64,000 nucleotides of DNA from Nitrospirota bacterium (GTDB lineage Bacteria > Nitrospirota > Thermodesulfovibrionia > Thermodesulfovibrionales > Magnetobacteriaceae). Positions 16,856 through 26,328 of the stretch are shown piece by piece. Below the pieces are notes generated by a model. The model ran no database searches. It was given only the letters and a program-made list of their open reading frames with translations, and was not told the DNA's origin. The first letter of the stretch is position 1. Each line of letters starts with the position of its first letter. The stretch covers positions 16,609 through 80,608 of the forward strand of contig JADFYO010000010.1 in the NCBI GenBank assembly GCA_015233015.1, given 5' to 3'. Made by a program: the position numbers and the translations under genes.

Positions 16856-17632
16856 ATGATAAGCTTTTATAAATACATAAGAAAATATTTAATGAAGAGT
16901 ATTTCGCCAAAAATACTTGGTGACGGATTAAAGAGCTGTAACGAAATTGGGAAGTCTCTCGTTAAAAAGAAGGGTGTCGATTGTTTTTTAGACGTAGGGG
17001 CCGGAGAAGGACAACTTACTCTAGAGTTTGCAGAAACTATTAAGACTAAACATATTTATGGGATAGATTTTGTAGATAGTAATATTATATTACTAAAAGA
17101 GAAGTCAATAAATGCGGTTAAAGTTGATTTAAATGGTCATTTTCCATTTGATGATTCTTCTTTCGACATAATTTTATCAAGCCAAAATATAGAGCATATT
17201 TGCAATGTAAGAAGTTATCTTGGGGAATGCTATCGCTGTTTGAAAAAGGGTGGACAGTTTATAGTACTTACGGAAAACCTTGCCGCGTGGGATAATATTT
17301 TTTCGTTAATATTAGGATGGCAGCCTTTTTCTACAACACCCATAGATGGGTGGAATGTTGGTAATCCTCTTACATGGCATCTTGACGAAGAGAAGACTCT
17401 TCTCAAGTCCGATAATATAGAAACGTATAAAAATACAGGTGTGGTTGGAGTGGCCGGGCACGTTAGAGTGCCTACGATAAGTTCGTTAAAAGAATTATTG
17501 CAAAAAACTGGCTTTATTGATATTGAAATTTATACGAAAGGGTATTTTCCCTTCTGGGGAACATTATCAGAATGGCTGTGCAGTATTGATAAAAGACATG
17601 GTCACTTTTTAATAGCTTCGTGTTTTAAATAA
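16856..17632 (+). CDS. Class I SAM-dependent methyltransferase (LGWQPFST subgroup)
   Basis: This 258-residue protein has motif I (FLDVGAGEGQLTLEF), GIDFVDSNI after strand 2, SSQNIEHI in the post-motif position and KKGGQFIVLTENLAAWDN. The segment LGWQPFSTTP, followed by a GH-RVPTISSLKELLQKTGF motif, is shared with the methyltransferase at 28862, so the two are homologs within the island. The 278-bp gap upstream shows no gene. Weak upstream ribosome-binding signal; no better start is visible. It probably acts on a glycan or lipid intermediate. Confidence 0.75.
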   Translation: MISFYKYIRKYLMKSISPKILGDGLKSCNEIGKSLVKKKGVDCFLDVGAGEGQLTLEFAETIKTKHIYGIDFVDSNIILLKEKSINAVKVDLNGHFPFDDSSFDIILSSQNIEHICNVRSYLGECYRCLKKGGQFIVLTENLAAWDNIFSLILGWQPFSTTPIDGWNVGNPLTWHLDEEKTLLKSDNIETYKNTGVVGVAGHVRVPTISSLKELLQKTGFIDIEIYTKGYFPFWGTLSEWLCSIDKRHGHFLIASCFK

Positions 17633-17765
17633 TAGAAAAGTATTTGTAGCATATTAAGTCAGTGTTGCAATTGTTGCCGCCTGTGAATTTTACGGGGAAA
17701 TCAATCAGAGTAGCTTAAGTACGAACCGGAATTAAACAAAAGGCAATCTATTCAATTGATAAAAG

Positions 17766-18566
17766 ATGGATGAAGCAAGAAAAATAGATATACAGCGGAA
17801 ATTAAGGCTTGACTTAATTGAATTACATTATATAGCTCACGCAGGCCATATTGGTGCTTCGTTGTCTTGTATGGATATAATGATTCATATTATGTTATTT
17901 GAAATGGGATGTAATGATTATTTTATTCTTTCAAAAGGACATGCTGCCGCTGCATTATATACTATTTTACACTACAAAAAACTTATATCCGATGAGGAAT
18001 TAGCCTCTTTTTACAAAGACGGAACTACTTTGCCAGCGCACCCGCCCGCAATATCGAAAAGTTACATCCCTTTTGCAACTGGCTCGTTAGGGCACGGTCT
18101 GTCAATAGCCGCAGGCATGGCGCTTCATAAAAAGCTTGGGAAAGACACATCAGATTATCGCGTCTTTTGTCTTCTTTCCGATGGTGAATGTAATGAAGGT
18201 GCAGTATGGGAAGCTGTTTTATTTTCCGTTAAACATAAGCTGGAAAATCTTATAATCATGATTGATAGAAATGGATTGCAGGGGTTTGACAAAACGGAAG
18301 GCGTGACAGATGACGGAGTAAGCGCGTCCAAGTGGAAAGCGTTTGGCTGTGACGTGTATCAGTGTGACGGTCATAATTTAGAAGACATGGCATCTGTCTT
18401 TCTTAACATAAAAGCGAACTCCGCTCCAATAGTTGTTATTTTTAATACTATAAAGGGGAAAGGGATAGGCTACATGGAAGGCAAGTTGGAATGGCATTAT
18501 CTTCCAATGGATGACATCCAATATGCAACTGCGATAAAAGAAATCAGGGAAAAATATAGTGCGTAA
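17766..18566 (+). CDS. Transketolase-like N-terminal subunit (ThDP-binding half)
   Basis: This 266-residue protein is the N-terminal half of a split transketolase. SKGHAAAALY near residue 58, SLGHGLSIAAGMAL near 112 and the ThDP pyrophosphate/Mg motif DGECNEGAVWEA ending in DRNGLQ are all present. The C-terminal partner follows with an 8-base overlap, so the two are made together. A housekeeping split transketolase is possible, but the position between methyltransferase, radical SAM and glycosyltransferase genes argues for transfer of a two-carbon unit to a special sugar or precursor. A start at ATG 17766 suits the family. Confidence 0.85.
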   Translation: MDEARKIDIQRKLRLDLIELHYIAHAGHIGASLSCMDIMIHIMLFEMGCNDYFILSKGHAAAALYTILHYKKLISDEELASFYKDGTTLPAHPPAISKSYIPFATGSLGHGLSIAAGMALHKKLGKDTSDYRVFCLLSDGECNEGAVWEAVLFSVKHKLENLIIMIDRNGLQGFDKTEGVTDDGVSASKWKAFGCDVYQCDGHNLEDMASVFLNIKANSAPIVVIFNTIKGKGIGYMEGKLEWHYLPMDDIQYATAIKEIREKYSA

Positions 18567-19464
18567 GTTATTTGCAAAATTTATGGAAAACGTGAGCTTT
18601 GAAAAAGAAAATATAGTGTTTTTAACGGGCGATGTCGGCTTTATGTCTCTTGAGGGTCTCAGAGAGAACCTAAAACATAGATTTATAAATGCAGGCGTTG
18701 CCGAACAGAATATGATAGGTGTAGCTGCAGGACTCGCATTTATGGGTAATATGGTGTGGTGCTACAGTATTGCGCCTTTTGTTACGGCAAGAGTTTACGA
18801 ACAATTAAGAAACGATGTTGATTTACACTGCATGAACGTCAAGGTGGTAGGCAATGGTGGCGGCTATGGGTATGGCATTATGGGTCCGACGCATCACACC
18901 ATAGACGATATTGCTCTTATGCACGCATTACGAAACTTTAAAATATATGTCCCAGCCTTTGCCAGCGACGTGGAGCAGGTTCTGAAACTTATGGTTAATG
19001 AAAATGTCCCATCGTATTTGAGACTCGGCTTAGCCCAGGATGCTGCCTTTGATGTACCAGTGTTCTCTCCAATGCGTAATATAAGCAGAGGTGATAAGAT
19101 AACCGTTGTCACCGCAGGTCCACTGATACATGAAGTAATAGGGAGTATGGATAAACTTTCCGGCAAGGAGGTCGTAGATTTATGGTGCATTGGACAATTG
19201 CCACTTTCTTTCCCCGATGAGTTCATCTTATCGTTAAGAAAGACTAAGAAATTATTAGTTTTAGAGGAACATATCTCTCATGGCGGTATTGGGAGTGTGA
19301 TATCAACTGAAGTGTTGTCAAAGGGCTTTGCGCTTGACATGTTTGTTCACCGTTATGCTCTGGGATACCCTTCGAAAAGGTACGGAAGCCAAATGTGGCA
19401 TAGAAAGGAGTGCAAAATCGACAGCGAAGCTATATACTATGATATAATGGACATGATAGCATGA
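18559..19464 (+). CDS. Transketolase-like C-terminal subunit
   Basis: This 301-residue protein is the pyrimidine-binding and C-terminal half of transketolase/DXS-type enzymes. FINAGVAEQNMIGVAAGLA near residue 47 contains the catalytic Glu that activates the thiamine aminopyrimidine; GPTHHTIDDIALM and LEEHISHGGIGS follow. It starts with GTG at 18559 inside the end of the N-terminal subunit gene, with the AGGGAAAAATAT segment upstream as a weak ribosome-binding site, indicating translational coupling. Both active-site halves are intact, so a functional ThDP enzyme is expected. Confidence 0.85.
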   Translation: MRKLFAKFMENVSFEKENIVFLTGDVGFMSLEGLRENLKHRFINAGVAEQNMIGVAAGLAFMGNMVWCYSIAPFVTARVYEQLRNDVDLHCMNVKVVGNGGGYGYGIMGPTHHTIDDIALMHALRNFKIYVPAFASDVEQVLKLMVNENVPSYLRLGLAQDAAFDVPVFSPMRNISRGDKITVVTAGPLIHEVIGSMDKLSGKEVVDLWCIGQLPLSFPDEFILSLRKTKKLLVLEEHISHGGIGSVISTEVLSKGFALDMFVHRYALGYPSKRYGSQMWHRKECKIDSEAIYYDIMDMIA

Positions 19465-19524
19465 GGCAGGACGGTAATTTTTGTAAATCTACGCTCAGAT
19501 ACATCAGTTCTGGAGGACGTTACT

Positions 19525-20514
19525 GTGCTTACAAATAAATATATTTCTGTAGTTGTAGCATGCTATCGGGATGAACTTAGTGTGACAGAAATGTTAAAAA
19601 GGCTTCAGGCGACGATGGAAAAGATAACCCCCAACTGGGAAGTTATCTATGTTAATGACGCAAGTCCCGATAATGCCGAATATGTCTTACTTGAACAGGC
19701 TGCAATAAATCCCAGATTAACGGTAATATCCCATGCCCGAAACTTTGGGGCGCAGGTAGCATTTTCGACAGGGCTTGCACAGGCAATAGGAGATGCAGTA
19801 GTAATAATGGATGGAGATCTGCAGGATCCACCTGAATTGATAGAGGAATTTATACAAACATGGCTTTCAGGTTATAAAGTAGTTTATGGAATAAGAAAGA
19901 AGCGCCACGAGGGGTCTATTCGTAATATTGGATATAAAGTATTTTATAAAATTTTAAACAAAATAGCATATATCGATATACCGCTGGATGCAGGGGAGTT
20001 CTCTTTAATGGATCGTGTCGTTGTAGATGTTATATCAGCCAGCAGGGAACGAGACAGGCTTATAAGAGGGTTGCGGGCGTATGCCGGGTTTAAACAAAAG
20101 GGTATTGAATTTGAAAGACCGCAGCGCTATTCGGGCGAATCTACCCAAAGTTTGCTGGATTATTTTATGTGGGCATTTAAATCCTTCATATCTTTTTCAT
20201 TGGTTCCATTGCGCATAATAACGACGATGGCTTTTATTATGGGTATAGCCTTAACATTTCTTTTAATGTATTATATAGGCGGTTTTTTGTTGGGTTTTTC
20301 TGCTCCTAGAGGATATATGACTTTATTAAGTTTGATTTTAGGTATTGGTACTATGGTTATGCTGTCGCTGGGTATTATCGGAGAGTATATTGGACGATTA
20401 TTTGTAGAAATTAAACATCGCCCACAACCGGTAATTAGTGCTTTAGTTAATGACCATCGCAAGGAATCCATTCGCTGGCTTGGTCAAACAGACACAAAAA
20501 ACTCTGAAGATTAA
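19525..20514 (+). CDS. GT2 polyprenyl-phosphate glycosyltransferase (DPM1/ArnC/GtrB-like)
   Basis: This 329-residue protein has a cytoplasmic family-2 catalytic domain (ISVVVACYRDE at the N-terminus, VNDASPDN, HARNFGAQVAF and the metal-binding DGDLQDPPE near residue 100) and two C-terminal membrane helices (about 230-255 and 265-290). This layout is typical of enzymes that attach a sugar to undecaprenyl phosphate. The start is GTG 19525 with GGAGG 8 bases upstream. The product would serve as donor for membrane glycosyltransferases such as the YfhO-like proteins of this island. The sugar is not identifiable. Confidence 0.85.
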   Translation: MLTNKYISVVVACYRDELSVTEMLKRLQATMEKITPNWEVIYVNDASPDNAEYVLLEQAAINPRLTVISHARNFGAQVAFSTGLAQAIGDAVVIMDGDLQDPPELIEEFIQTWLSGYKVVYGIRKKRHEGSIRNIGYKVFYKILNKIAYIDIPLDAGEFSLMDRVVVDVISASRERDRLIRGLRAYAGFKQKGIEFERPQRYSGESTQSLLDYFMWAFKSFISFSLVPLRIITTMAFIMGIALTFLLMYYIGGFLLGFSAPRGYMTLLSLILGIGTMVMLSLGIIGEYIGRLFVEIKHRPQPVISALVNDHRKESIRWLGQTDTKNSED

Positions 20515-20525
20515 AAGGATACCTC

Positions 20526-22100
20526 ATGAAATTGGCGTTTGTCTCGGTAGAAAATGGCATAGTAGCAATCGGTTTTAGGAAGATGGCAGCTGTTGCCCGC
20601 ACCATGCAGCCTGACGCGGGAGTGTATTATGTGGTGCCGGCGCAGTTTTTCAATCCCCTCAATTTAATTCTGCCAAATAGAGTGGATAAAGATATTTTTT
20701 CAGAGAAAGAAATAGACGATATTGCAGAACATTTAGCACTTTTCGACATGGTGTGTTTTTCTTCCATGACGGCTTTTTCCGCTCTGACAAAAAGGATTAT
20801 TGCAAAGATACGGCGAGTTAATCGTGATGCGTACATAGTATGGGGCGGGGTTCACTCGATCGTGTATCCAGAAGACGCGATACAATTCGCTGACGCCATA
20901 TGTGTGGGCGAGGGTGAAAAAGACTTTAAGGAATTTTTTACCTTTTTTCGCGATGGATTAGATTTCACAATGACCAAAAACTTTTGGTTTAATATAGGCG
21001 ATAGAATAATAAAAAATGGTTTTTCCCCCCTAAACACACCTCAGGAAATGGATAGTTTTCCGTTTCCTCTTTATGCGGACAGAGAATTAATATACAGAAA
21101 AAATAAACGAGGATTTGCAGATTGTGGGCTGTCCGACTACCTGGCTAACAATAGTCTTTGCTATAACACAGTTTGGTCGATTGGTTGCCCTAATAAATGT
21201 ATTTACTGCAGCAATTCCAAATTCACTGAAAACGATAAAAACTATAAAATACTCAGACACCCAAGCGTTGAATATATTATTGCCGAGGTAGAAAGTGTTT
21301 TAGAGAAGCACCCGCATATCTCCACAATATCTTTCCACGACGATTCCTTTATGGCAATCCCTTATGCTACCCTTGAAAGGTTTGCGTCTCTGTGGAAGGA
21401 AAGAATTAGCAAACCTTTTTGTGTACTAGGTCTAATACCGTCTTATGTAAAGAGAGATAAGATAGATGTGCTTGTCAATGCAGGGATGATCCGGGTACGT
21501 ATGGGAATCCAAAGCGGAAGCGATAGAATTTTGAAATTTTATAAGAGACCAAATCCCGCAGGTGTTATTCTCAACGCCTCTTCTGTTTTAGCGGAGTTTA
21601 AAGAACATATGCTCCCACCATCATATGATATTATTTTGGATAATCCCATAGAAGAGAGGGACGATGTTGTGGCAACCCTCGAAATGCTCTATGAGATTCA
21701 CAGGCCATTCACTCTTAATATATTTTCCCTGAGGGTTATTCCTAATACGGAACTCGCGCGTGAGTTTGAGCGCCTTAATATAAATGTACAAGATATTAAA
21801 CATAATTTTCTAAATGTTAAACCTACCCTTGCCAATCTGCTTGTTTATTTGCTGATACTATTTAAGCCACCTAAATGGATGTTTCGAAGACTCCTCGGAC
21901 GTGTGAAACCGTTTCATGAAAAACAATGTCAATATCCTGTATCGATGACAATTTTGAGAATATTGGTTTATGCAAAAAAAGCGCTGGTTTATCTTCGGTT
22001 TCTATATTTTGATGCAATGTTAGGGAAAGTCGGCTATATTTTATATAAGATTGGACTGATCAAATATTATCAAAGGCGCAATAAGCGGTATGTTCAATGA
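20526..22100 (+). CDS. Radical SAM protein with B12-binding-like domain, paralog 1
   Basis: This 524-residue protein has an N-terminal B12-binding-like fold (residues 1-130: ALFDMVCFSS, YIVWGGVHSI, CVGEGE) and a radical SAM core with CPNKCIYC near residue 228. FHDDSFMAIP, MGIQSGSDRIL and DIILDNPIEERDD are further core landmarks. The last 110 residues are basic and hydrophobic (LLILFKPPKWMFRRLL). It is clearly paralogous, over its whole length and with equal size, to the gene at 30239. The ATG at 20526 has AAAGGAT upstream. The stop overlaps the next gene's ATG by 4 bases. A cobalamin-dependent methyl transfer or ring-rearranging role on a lipid or glycan is inferred. Confidence 0.8.
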   Translation: MKLAFVSVENGIVAIGFRKMAAVARTMQPDAGVYYVVPAQFFNPLNLILPNRVDKDIFSEKEIDDIAEHLALFDMVCFSSMTAFSALTKRIIAKIRRVNRDAYIVWGGVHSIVYPEDAIQFADAICVGEGEKDFKEFFTFFRDGLDFTMTKNFWFNIGDRIIKNGFSPLNTPQEMDSFPFPLYADRELIYRKNKRGFADCGLSDYLANNSLCYNTVWSIGCPNKCIYCSNSKFTENDKNYKILRHPSVEYIIAEVESVLEKHPHISTISFHDDSFMAIPYATLERFASLWKERISKPFCVLGLIPSYVKRDKIDVLVNAGMIRVRMGIQSGSDRILKFYKRPNPAGVILNASSVLAEFKEHMLPPSYDIILDNPIEERDDVVATLEMLYEIHRPFTLNIFSLRVIPNTELAREFERLNINVQDIKHNFLNVKPTLANLLVYLLILFKPPKWMFRRLLGRVKPFHEKQCQYPVSMTILRILVYAKKALVYLRFLYFDAMLGKVGYILYKIGLIKYYQRRNKRYVQ

Positions 22101-22582
22101 GACCGGTGTTTCATATTATAGCCGCTATATCGGGAAGTGTTCCGGTTTATATTGCCACAAAATCGTTAGACTGCGCATTGATTTATGGTTCAACGGTGGT
22201 ATTTATTGATATAGACCACCTTTTAGATTATGTCCTATGGAACAAGAGACCTATAAATCTTAAGGGGTTTTTGAAAATGGGCAATGCGGGCAACTGGTCA
22301 AGGGTGCTTTTTATCATGCATGGCTACGAATGGCTTTTAATCTTAATCGTGTTAGACCTGTCATTTCAAAATATTTTTGTCTATGCCATGACGGCGGGCT
22401 ATTTCGTACATATTCTTATGGACGAGACAGGGAACAGACTACCTTCATGCCGAGCGAGGATTAAGCCGCTTTTTTACCTTCTTTCGTACAGAGCTGCTAT
22501 GGGGTTTAAAATAGACAAAATATGCTATGGAACTAATATGGTTAGTCCGCAGAATACTTCTAACCTTAACATCCTGAATTGA
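22097..22582 (+). CDS. Small integral membrane protein, YdjM-like metal-dependent hydrolase fold possible
   Basis: This 161-residue protein has about three to four membrane helices. It contains DIDHLLDY near residue 37, HGYEW near 75 and GYFVHILMDE near 98, so His and Asp residues line up in the membrane as in the YdjM/LexA-regulated membrane hydrolase family. It overlaps the upstream radical SAM gene by 4 bases (ATGA) and so is translationally coupled to it. A joint role with that enzyme, perhaps on a membrane lipid, is a guess from position only. I do not recognise a firm family. Confidence 0.55.
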   Translation: MRPVFHIIAAISGSVPVYIATKSLDCALIYGSTVVFIDIDHLLDYVLWNKRPINLKGFLKMGNAGNWSRVLFIMHGYEWLLILIVLDLSFQNIFVYAMTAGYFVHILMDETGNRLPSCRARIKPLFYLLSYRAAMGFKIDKICYGTNMVSPQNTSNLNILN

Positions 22583-22595
22583 GGGAATAATAATT

Positions 22596-23663
22596 ATGAA
22601 TTATAAAATCAGAGGTCTAAAGACACTTGCAGGCCTTGGGTATCAGGTGCTTAGAGCAAATGTGTCAAAAAGAAGAATTCCTATTTTCTTGAGTCTAAAC
22701 ATTACTAACAAGTGCAATTTACAGTGCAAATACTGCTACATCAGAGACGATAAACTGGACAAATCAATATTAGATGCAGAGTATTCTAAAGAAGAGATTT
22801 TCAAAATAGTCGACGAGTTTTATGAAATGGGTACGAGAATGATTTATATTCTTGGAGGCGAGCCGCTCATTCACAAAGATATCGGTAAGATAATAGACTA
22901 CATAGTGAATAAGAATATATATCTTCACATAACAACAAATGGTACTTTGATAGAGCGCAAACTCGATGAAATAAAAAACGTTCACACACTCTGTGTCAGC
23001 CTCGATGGCATTGAAGACCATAATGACGACCTCCGGGGCAAGGGTGTTTTTAATCAGGCTATTAAGGGTATTAAGTCCGCAGTAAATGCGTCAATACCGT
23101 GTAGGGTTCATGCTGTATTGACGAGAAAAAACCTTCATGAGATAAGAACTATCGTAGAGTTATGCAGGGATTTGAAAATCACTTTCTCCATATCACCTCC
23201 AAACTTTCTTGGGGAAACGGAGATTCCAGACTTGAGAATCTCTACAGATGAATACAAGGTCTTTTGGAAAGAATACCTGAACATGTACCATCAGGGATTG
23301 CCCATCGGGAATTCTTCCGAAGCTATCAAGCAATGCCTTAACTGGCCGGTAGATTATCACAGATACATAAAAGCCGATGAGAAGGTAGGCCATTATAAGC
23401 CTACTTTTTGTTTAAATGGTCACTTATATGCAGGTTTGGCTGCAGATGGTACGATGTGCAATTGTATTAATCTAGGGGTATTGAATGGTCCGAATATAAA
23501 GAAATATGGTGTTAAAAAAGCCTGGGAGATGTTATTGCAATGGAGGCCGGACTGTGTTTCCTGCGCGAGCATTAACTGTATCGAGACTGCCATGCTGTTG
23601 AATTTGAGGCTGGGAACGGTTTTCAACGGTTTAAACTTTCACAGAAAATTCTTTCACAGGTGA
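22596..23663 (+). CDS. Radical SAM protein with SPASM-like C-terminal cysteines
   Basis: This 355-residue protein has CNLQCKYC (Cys-x3-Cys-x2-Cys) near residue 39, GGEPLIHKD and TTNGTLIERK, the standard radical SAM landmarks, but no B12-binding domain. The C-terminal part has further cysteines (CLNGHLYAG, MCNCINLG, CVSCASINC) that could bind auxiliary iron-sulfur clusters of the SPASM or twitch type. Proteins like this modify peptides, sugars or lipids. No precursor peptide gene is visible next to it, so a sugar or lipid role fits the island better. GAGGGAATAA precedes the ATG. Confidence 0.8.
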   Translation: MNYKIRGLKTLAGLGYQVLRANVSKRRIPIFLSLNITNKCNLQCKYCYIRDDKLDKSILDAEYSKEEIFKIVDEFYEMGTRMIYILGGEPLIHKDIGKIIDYIVNKNIYLHITTNGTLIERKLDEIKNVHTLCVSLDGIEDHNDDLRGKGVFNQAIKGIKSAVNASIPCRVHAVLTRKNLHEIRTIVELCRDLKITFSISPPNFLGETEIPDLRISTDEYKVFWKEYLNMYHQGLPIGNSSEAIKQCLNWPVDYHRYIKADEKVGHYKPTFCLNGHLYAGLAADGTMCNCINLGVLNGPNIKKYGVKKAWEMLLQWRPDCVSCASINCIETAMLLNLRLGTVFNGLNFHRKFFHR

Positions 23664-23700
23664 CAGGTTATCGGTGGACAAAACTACCTGCCGCTAAAGA

Positions 23701-24663
23701 ATGGAATTACAGGGCACAGATACTAACTACTCCATGAATAGCACGGACATAACTTTTGTGGAAACAAAATGTCTGTTTTGTGCTGAGTCCAGTGACAAAC
23801 TCTTGTATCCCATGAAGCTTGAAAAGACCGATTTTAATGCCTACGCTTTCAGTGCACGCAGAAAAAGAAAGAGAGAACATTATAGGATCTTAGTTTGTGA
23901 AAAATGTGGACTGGTAAGATCAGATCCTGTCATAGAAAAGGAGCAGCTCGATTTGTTGTACGGGGAAAGTCAGTTTATTTACTCTGAGGAAGCCCCGTTT
24001 GCTGCTGAAACATATCTCCAACTGCTGCAAGAAAAGGTCATACCTTATATAGAAGGAGATTTAAAAAATAAAACGCTTCTTGAGATAGGATGCGGTAACG
24101 GCTTTTTTCTCGAAAACGCTCTCGAGTTGGAAATTAATGATGTAACTGGCATTGAGCCAAGTAGAAGTTGTTATGAAAATGCCTCCGGCAAAGTAAAAAA
24201 AAACATAATAAACGATGTCTTCAGGGTGGAAACCTTTCAGGGCAAAAAGTTTGACATGATTTGTAGCTTTCACGTTTTAGATCATGTACCAGATCCTAAG
24301 CAAACCCTTGCAGATGTAATGGAGCTGCTTAGCCCGGGGGGATGCGTCCTCCTTGCCTGCCATGATGTCGAAAGCTGGAGCGTGAAACTGATGAAAGACC
24401 ACACCCCAATCTTTGACATAGAGCATATCTACCTGTTTTCGAAGAATACCCTCTCACGTCTCATGAGTGAAGCAGGTTTTGAAGTGGTTGAAGTCAGCTC
24501 CTACACAAACACGTATCCTCTCGGTTACTGGCTGCGTATGATGCCTGTTGTATCAGGTCTTGTGCAGTTTTTACCAAAGAGTTTGAAAAACATTCCTTTG
24601 CCGGTCAAAGCAGGAAATATCTACGCTGTAGGTAAAAAACCTTGTAGGAGAAAATACAGTTGA
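23701..24663 (+). CDS. Class I methyltransferase with N-terminal zinc-binding motif
   Basis: This 320-residue protein begins with two Cys pairs (CLFC near residue 23 and CEKC near 74) that should form a zinc ribbon, followed by the SAM-binding domain with LLEIGCGNGFF, GIEPSRSCY and SFHVLDHVPDP. This architecture occurs in sugar C-methyltransferases and in methyltransferases of surface-glycan clusters. Two starts are possible: ATG 23701 and ATG 23734; neither has a strong ribosome-binding site. It is followed after 10 bases by another methyltransferase gene. Confidence 0.75.
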   Translation: MELQGTDTNYSMNSTDITFVETKCLFCAESSDKLLYPMKLEKTDFNAYAFSARRKRKREHYRILVCEKCGLVRSDPVIEKEQLDLLYGESQFIYSEEAPFAAETYLQLLQEKVIPYIEGDLKNKTLLEIGCGNGFFLENALELEINDVTGIEPSRSCYENASGKVKKNIINDVFRVETFQGKKFDMICSFHVLDHVPDPKQTLADVMELLSPGGCVLLACHDVESWSVKLMKDHTPIFDIEHIYLFSKNTLSRLMSEAGFEVVEVSSYTNTYPLGYWLRMMPVVSGLVQFLPKSLKNIPLPVKAGNIYAVGKKPCRRKYS

Positions 24664-24673
24664 AAAGGTTGAT

Positions 24674-25423
24674 ATGGAAAAGTTTCCGTCTATAGCCAAT
24701 TTGCCTCCGGGGGATACTTTACGAAGTAAATTGCTTTTTTTCTTAAGAACCGTGGCCGACTTACAGGTAGCCTCAGTTTTACAAAAACTCGTGCCGTGGC
24801 TTTCGTCTCTTTCGGGCAATGTGCTGGAAGTCGGTTGCGGCGCTCAACCGTACAGACATTATGTGCCCAAAAGATGCACCTACACGGGGTTGGATTGGGA
24901 AAACTCCGAGGCTGCCTTTGGTTATAAAGCCCCGGACACTGTTTACTATAATGGAGGGGCTTTCCCTTTTCCCGACAACTCATACGACAATGTTTTTCAC
25001 ACCGAAGTGATAGAACATGTTTATCATACAGAGTCCTTTTTCAAAGAATGTAAAAGGGTCTTGAAAGACAGAGGAGAGATGTTTTTTAGCGTTCCTTTTT
25101 CGGCAAGATTTCACTATATACCTTACGATTACTGGCGCTACACCCCGTCGGCTCTAAGGAGACTTTTGGAAGAGGCAGGTTTCTGCGATATTCAAATAAT
25201 ACCCAGAGGTAATGATTTTACAGTTTTTTTCTATAAGGCGTTAAGTATAATCTACAGGTGGTTTTCCGGTAAGGGCTTGATAAAAGTTCTGGCAATACTG
25301 TTTTCTCCTTTAGCGTTTTTGTCCTTGATAATCGGACATCTTTCTCTGAGAACAAAGATGGGCTCCGATGACGATTGTTTAGGATACACTGTGAAATCCA
25401 GGGCTCAGTTGCTGAGTGACTGA
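24674..25423 (+). CDS. Class I SAM-dependent methyltransferase
   Basis: This 249-residue protein shows VLEVGCGAQPYRHY as motif I, TGLDWENSEAAFGY, PFPDNSYDNVFHTEVIEHV and a late membrane-like helix (residues 205-232: KVLAILFSPLAFLSLIIGH). The GAQPY variant of motif I and the C-terminal hydrophobic segment suggest a membrane-associated enzyme that acts on lipid-linked or nascent glycan. It follows the previous methyltransferase with a 10-base gap, so they are co-transcribed. After it, 109 bases without a gene. Confidence 0.75.
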   Translation: MEKFPSIANLPPGDTLRSKLLFFLRTVADLQVASVLQKLVPWLSSLSGNVLEVGCGAQPYRHYVPKRCTYTGLDWENSEAAFGYKAPDTVYYNGGAFPFPDNSYDNVFHTEVIEHVYHTESFFKECKRVLKDRGEMFFSVPFSARFHYIPYDYWRYTPSALRRLLEEAGFCDIQIIPRGNDFTVFFYKALSIIYRWFSGKGLIKVLAILFSPLAFLSLIIGHLSLRTKMGSDDDCLGYTVKSRAQLLSD

Positions 25424-25532
25424 ATTGGTGTCTACCATTGATATCACACCTCAGTACGTGACATAATTCCCACGAAACTGCTTTAACTATGCGGCTTGGG
25501 TATCATCTTAATCTTATGTACTTATTAGTAAC

Positions 25533-26165
25533 TTGTTTCAACATCTCAAACGAATGATATCGCGTATCCGCTCTTTATTGAACAGTGCTCATATTTATGA
25601 CGCCTTTACCCTGTTTGTTTGTGGACGGGAAGGCATTGTAAAATCCTATTTACATCCCAAAGAAGGCGACAGTATTTTGGATATCGGATGCGGTACTGGC
25701 ATAATCGTCCAGTATTTGCCGGATATTGTTAAATATCGGGGCTGGGACATCAGTCAAGAGTATATCCAATTTGCGAAGGAAAGGTATCGAACCCGGCCTA
25801 ATGTTGTTTTTGAGTGTAAAGACATCAATAGAATAAATGATATTCAGGATATAGCTCTGTATGATATCGTGGTGGCCGTTGGAGTGTTACATCATCTTAA
25901 GGACGAAGAGGCAGGCAGATTATGTGAGGTTGTTGCCGCCGTCATCAAACCAGAAGGGAGATTTGTAACAGCAGATGGATGCTATGCGAAGGAGCAATCC
26001 ATGATTGCACGCTATCTGCTTTCAAAGGATCGTGGCAAATATGTACGAGACAAAGATGGATATATTTCTCTCGTATCTGATTATTTCGGTAATATAAAAG
26101 TTGATATCCGGCATGATATGTGCCGCATCCCCACTACATCAATTATTATGGAATGCTCTCTGTGA
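25533..26165 (+). CDS. Class I SAM-dependent methyltransferase
   Basis: This 210-residue protein has ILDIGCGTGIIVQYLP as motif I, GWDISQEYI and VAVGVLHHLKDEEA. It starts with TTG at 25533 or ATG at 25554; neither has a clear ribosome-binding site, so the 5' end is uncertain. The size and sequence suggest a small-molecule or sugar methyltransferase. The 160 bases after it contain no convincing gene; a short GGAGGATAAAAGC ATG followed by a stop is present near 26273-26304 but encodes only a few residues. Confidence 0.75.
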   Translation: MFQHLKRMISRIRSLLNSAHIYDAFTLFVCGREGIVKSYLHPKEGDSILDIGCGTGIIVQYLPDIVKYRGWDISQEYIQFAKERYRTRPNVVFECKDINRINDIQDIALYDIVVAVGVLHHLKDEEAGRLCEVVAAVIKPEGRFVTADGCYAKEQSMIARYLLSKDRGKYVRDKDGYISLVSDYFGNIKVDIRHDMCRIPTTSIIMECSL

Positions 26166-26328
26166 AGCGAGGGAGTCATGTTTAAACATCTCTACCGATA
26201 TCAAGGTGCAGTTGAACCAGAGAAAACTTGGGATTGCATTGGCAAAAGCTCTCCTCAGTAAGGATCATCAGGAGGATAAAAGCATGAACTGTCCAAAGTG
26301 CTAAGGATGTGTATGCTAAACATAAGCC

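Noticed and set aside
22596..23663. Radical SAM protein as a RiPP-modifying enzyme
   Set aside because: No small precursor-peptide gene or peptide-recognition domain was found beside it; the glycan/lipid setting is more likely.
26273..26304. Start of an IS1-like InsA gene (AACTGTCCAAAGTGC after a ribosome-binding site)
   Set aside because: Only about six residues before a stop; too short to assign.
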